NCBI GenBank assembly: GCA_016871315.1
Contig: VFZE01000020.1
Location: 40,024 to 104,023, forward strand
Reading direction: 5' to 3'
Length of the DNA stretch: 64,000 nt
Source of the DNA: Acidimicrobiia bacterium
Lineage (GTDB): Bacteria > Acidobacteriota > Terriglobia > Bryobacterales > Bryobacteraceae
The notes beneath the pieces are model-generated. The model ran no database searches. It was not told the DNA's origin and saw only the letters and a list, made by a program, of their open reading frames with translations. The position numbers and the translations under genes were made by a program. Of this stretch, positions 63,944-64,000 are shown one piece after another (the first letter of the stretch is position 1; every line of letters starts with the position of its first letter).

Positions 63944-64000
63944 CCACGCCGCATCGCGCCGCGCCAGGTAATCAGTGAACTAAACCGCTGACGCGGTATC

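Noticed and set aside
62084..63991. A 635-codon plus-strand open frame opposite the SecA-like gene
   Set aside because: Composition is dominated by Arg, Pro, His and Leu with no motif, as expected of an antisense shadow; the minus strand is unmistakably SecA.
1..64000. CRISPR arrays, tRNA or rRNA genes, insertion sequences, integrases or phage genes
   Set aside because: I read for spaced direct repeats, tRNA-like cloverleafs, transposase motifs and terminal inverted repeats and saw none that I could support.

Overview
The window is high-GC DNA from a Gram-negative bacterium. The best match by gene content is an acidobacterium of the Solibacter/Bryobacter type. Signs are an Oar-like TonB-dependent receptor with a carboxypeptidase-regulatory N-terminus, Tat-dependent enolase-superfamily enzymes and a sulfatase, a serine/threonine kinase fused to a large ATPase/TPR regulator, a lipid A-type acyltransferase, outer-membrane barrels and many non-ATG starts. 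This placement is inference; no rRNA or tRNA gene was recognised. Genes are packed tightly, often with 4-base overlaps. No gene-free stretch exceeds 300 bases; the longest, 43759-43985, holds one hairpin and nothing else I can recognise.

Region 1 (1-12.8 kb): a HEAT/SEC-C protein; a minus-strand set of acetyltransferase, enolase-superfamily dehydratase and RraA-like lyase; a cobalamin-type radical SAM protein divergent from a very large kinase-ATPase-TPR regulator; primosomal helicase PriA; a metallo-beta-lactamase-fold protein missing its N-terminus; and a small secreted protein. Region 2 (12.8-20.2 kb, minus strand): a housekeeping run of CoA-binding protein, pseudouridine synthase, ScpB, ScpA, DUF3592 protein, unknown helical protein, lipid A-type acyltransferase, MnmA and cysteine desulfurase. 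Region 3 (20.2-27.9 kb, plus strand): SAM hydrolase, MutM, YrdC/Sua5-like protein, YmdB-like phosphodiesterase, hybrid histidine kinase and a sugar-acid-type IlvD/EDD dehydratase.

Region 4 (27.9-39.1 kb): a surface-polysaccharide-like operon (glycosyltransferase, two methyltransferases, glutaminyl-cyclase-like M28 enzyme), RodZ-like protein, PgsA, Hfq-HflX, an operon of amino-acid permease, outer-membrane protein and small protein, a methyltransferase, YraN and GalT. Region 5 (39.2-54.1 kb): an accessory carbohydrate-use region with a bicupin, TonB-dependent receptor, several oxidoreductases (one a deletion remnant), a toxin-antitoxin pair coupled to a ketopantoate reductase, pirin, a rhamnonate-dehydratase-like enzyme, a sulfatase, a DUF418 membrane protein and a Tat-exported RidA-like protein.

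Region 6 (54.1-64 kb, minus strand) is the most unusual. Two adjacent paralogues of about 1,310 residues each combine Cache-like sensor domains, eight or more membrane segments, a degenerate P-loop NTPase-like module, a winged-helix-like segment and a C-terminal membrane hairpin. They lie directly downstream of a SecA-like ATPase whose 5' part is interrupted by an in-frame stop at the window edge. I do not recognise the paralogues as a described system and consider them the main candidate for new biology here. The second most interesting item is the kinase at 5707-9420, in which the catalytic lysine of strand beta-3 is replaced by serine and a lysine sits in the glycine loop, as in eukaryotic WNK kinases.
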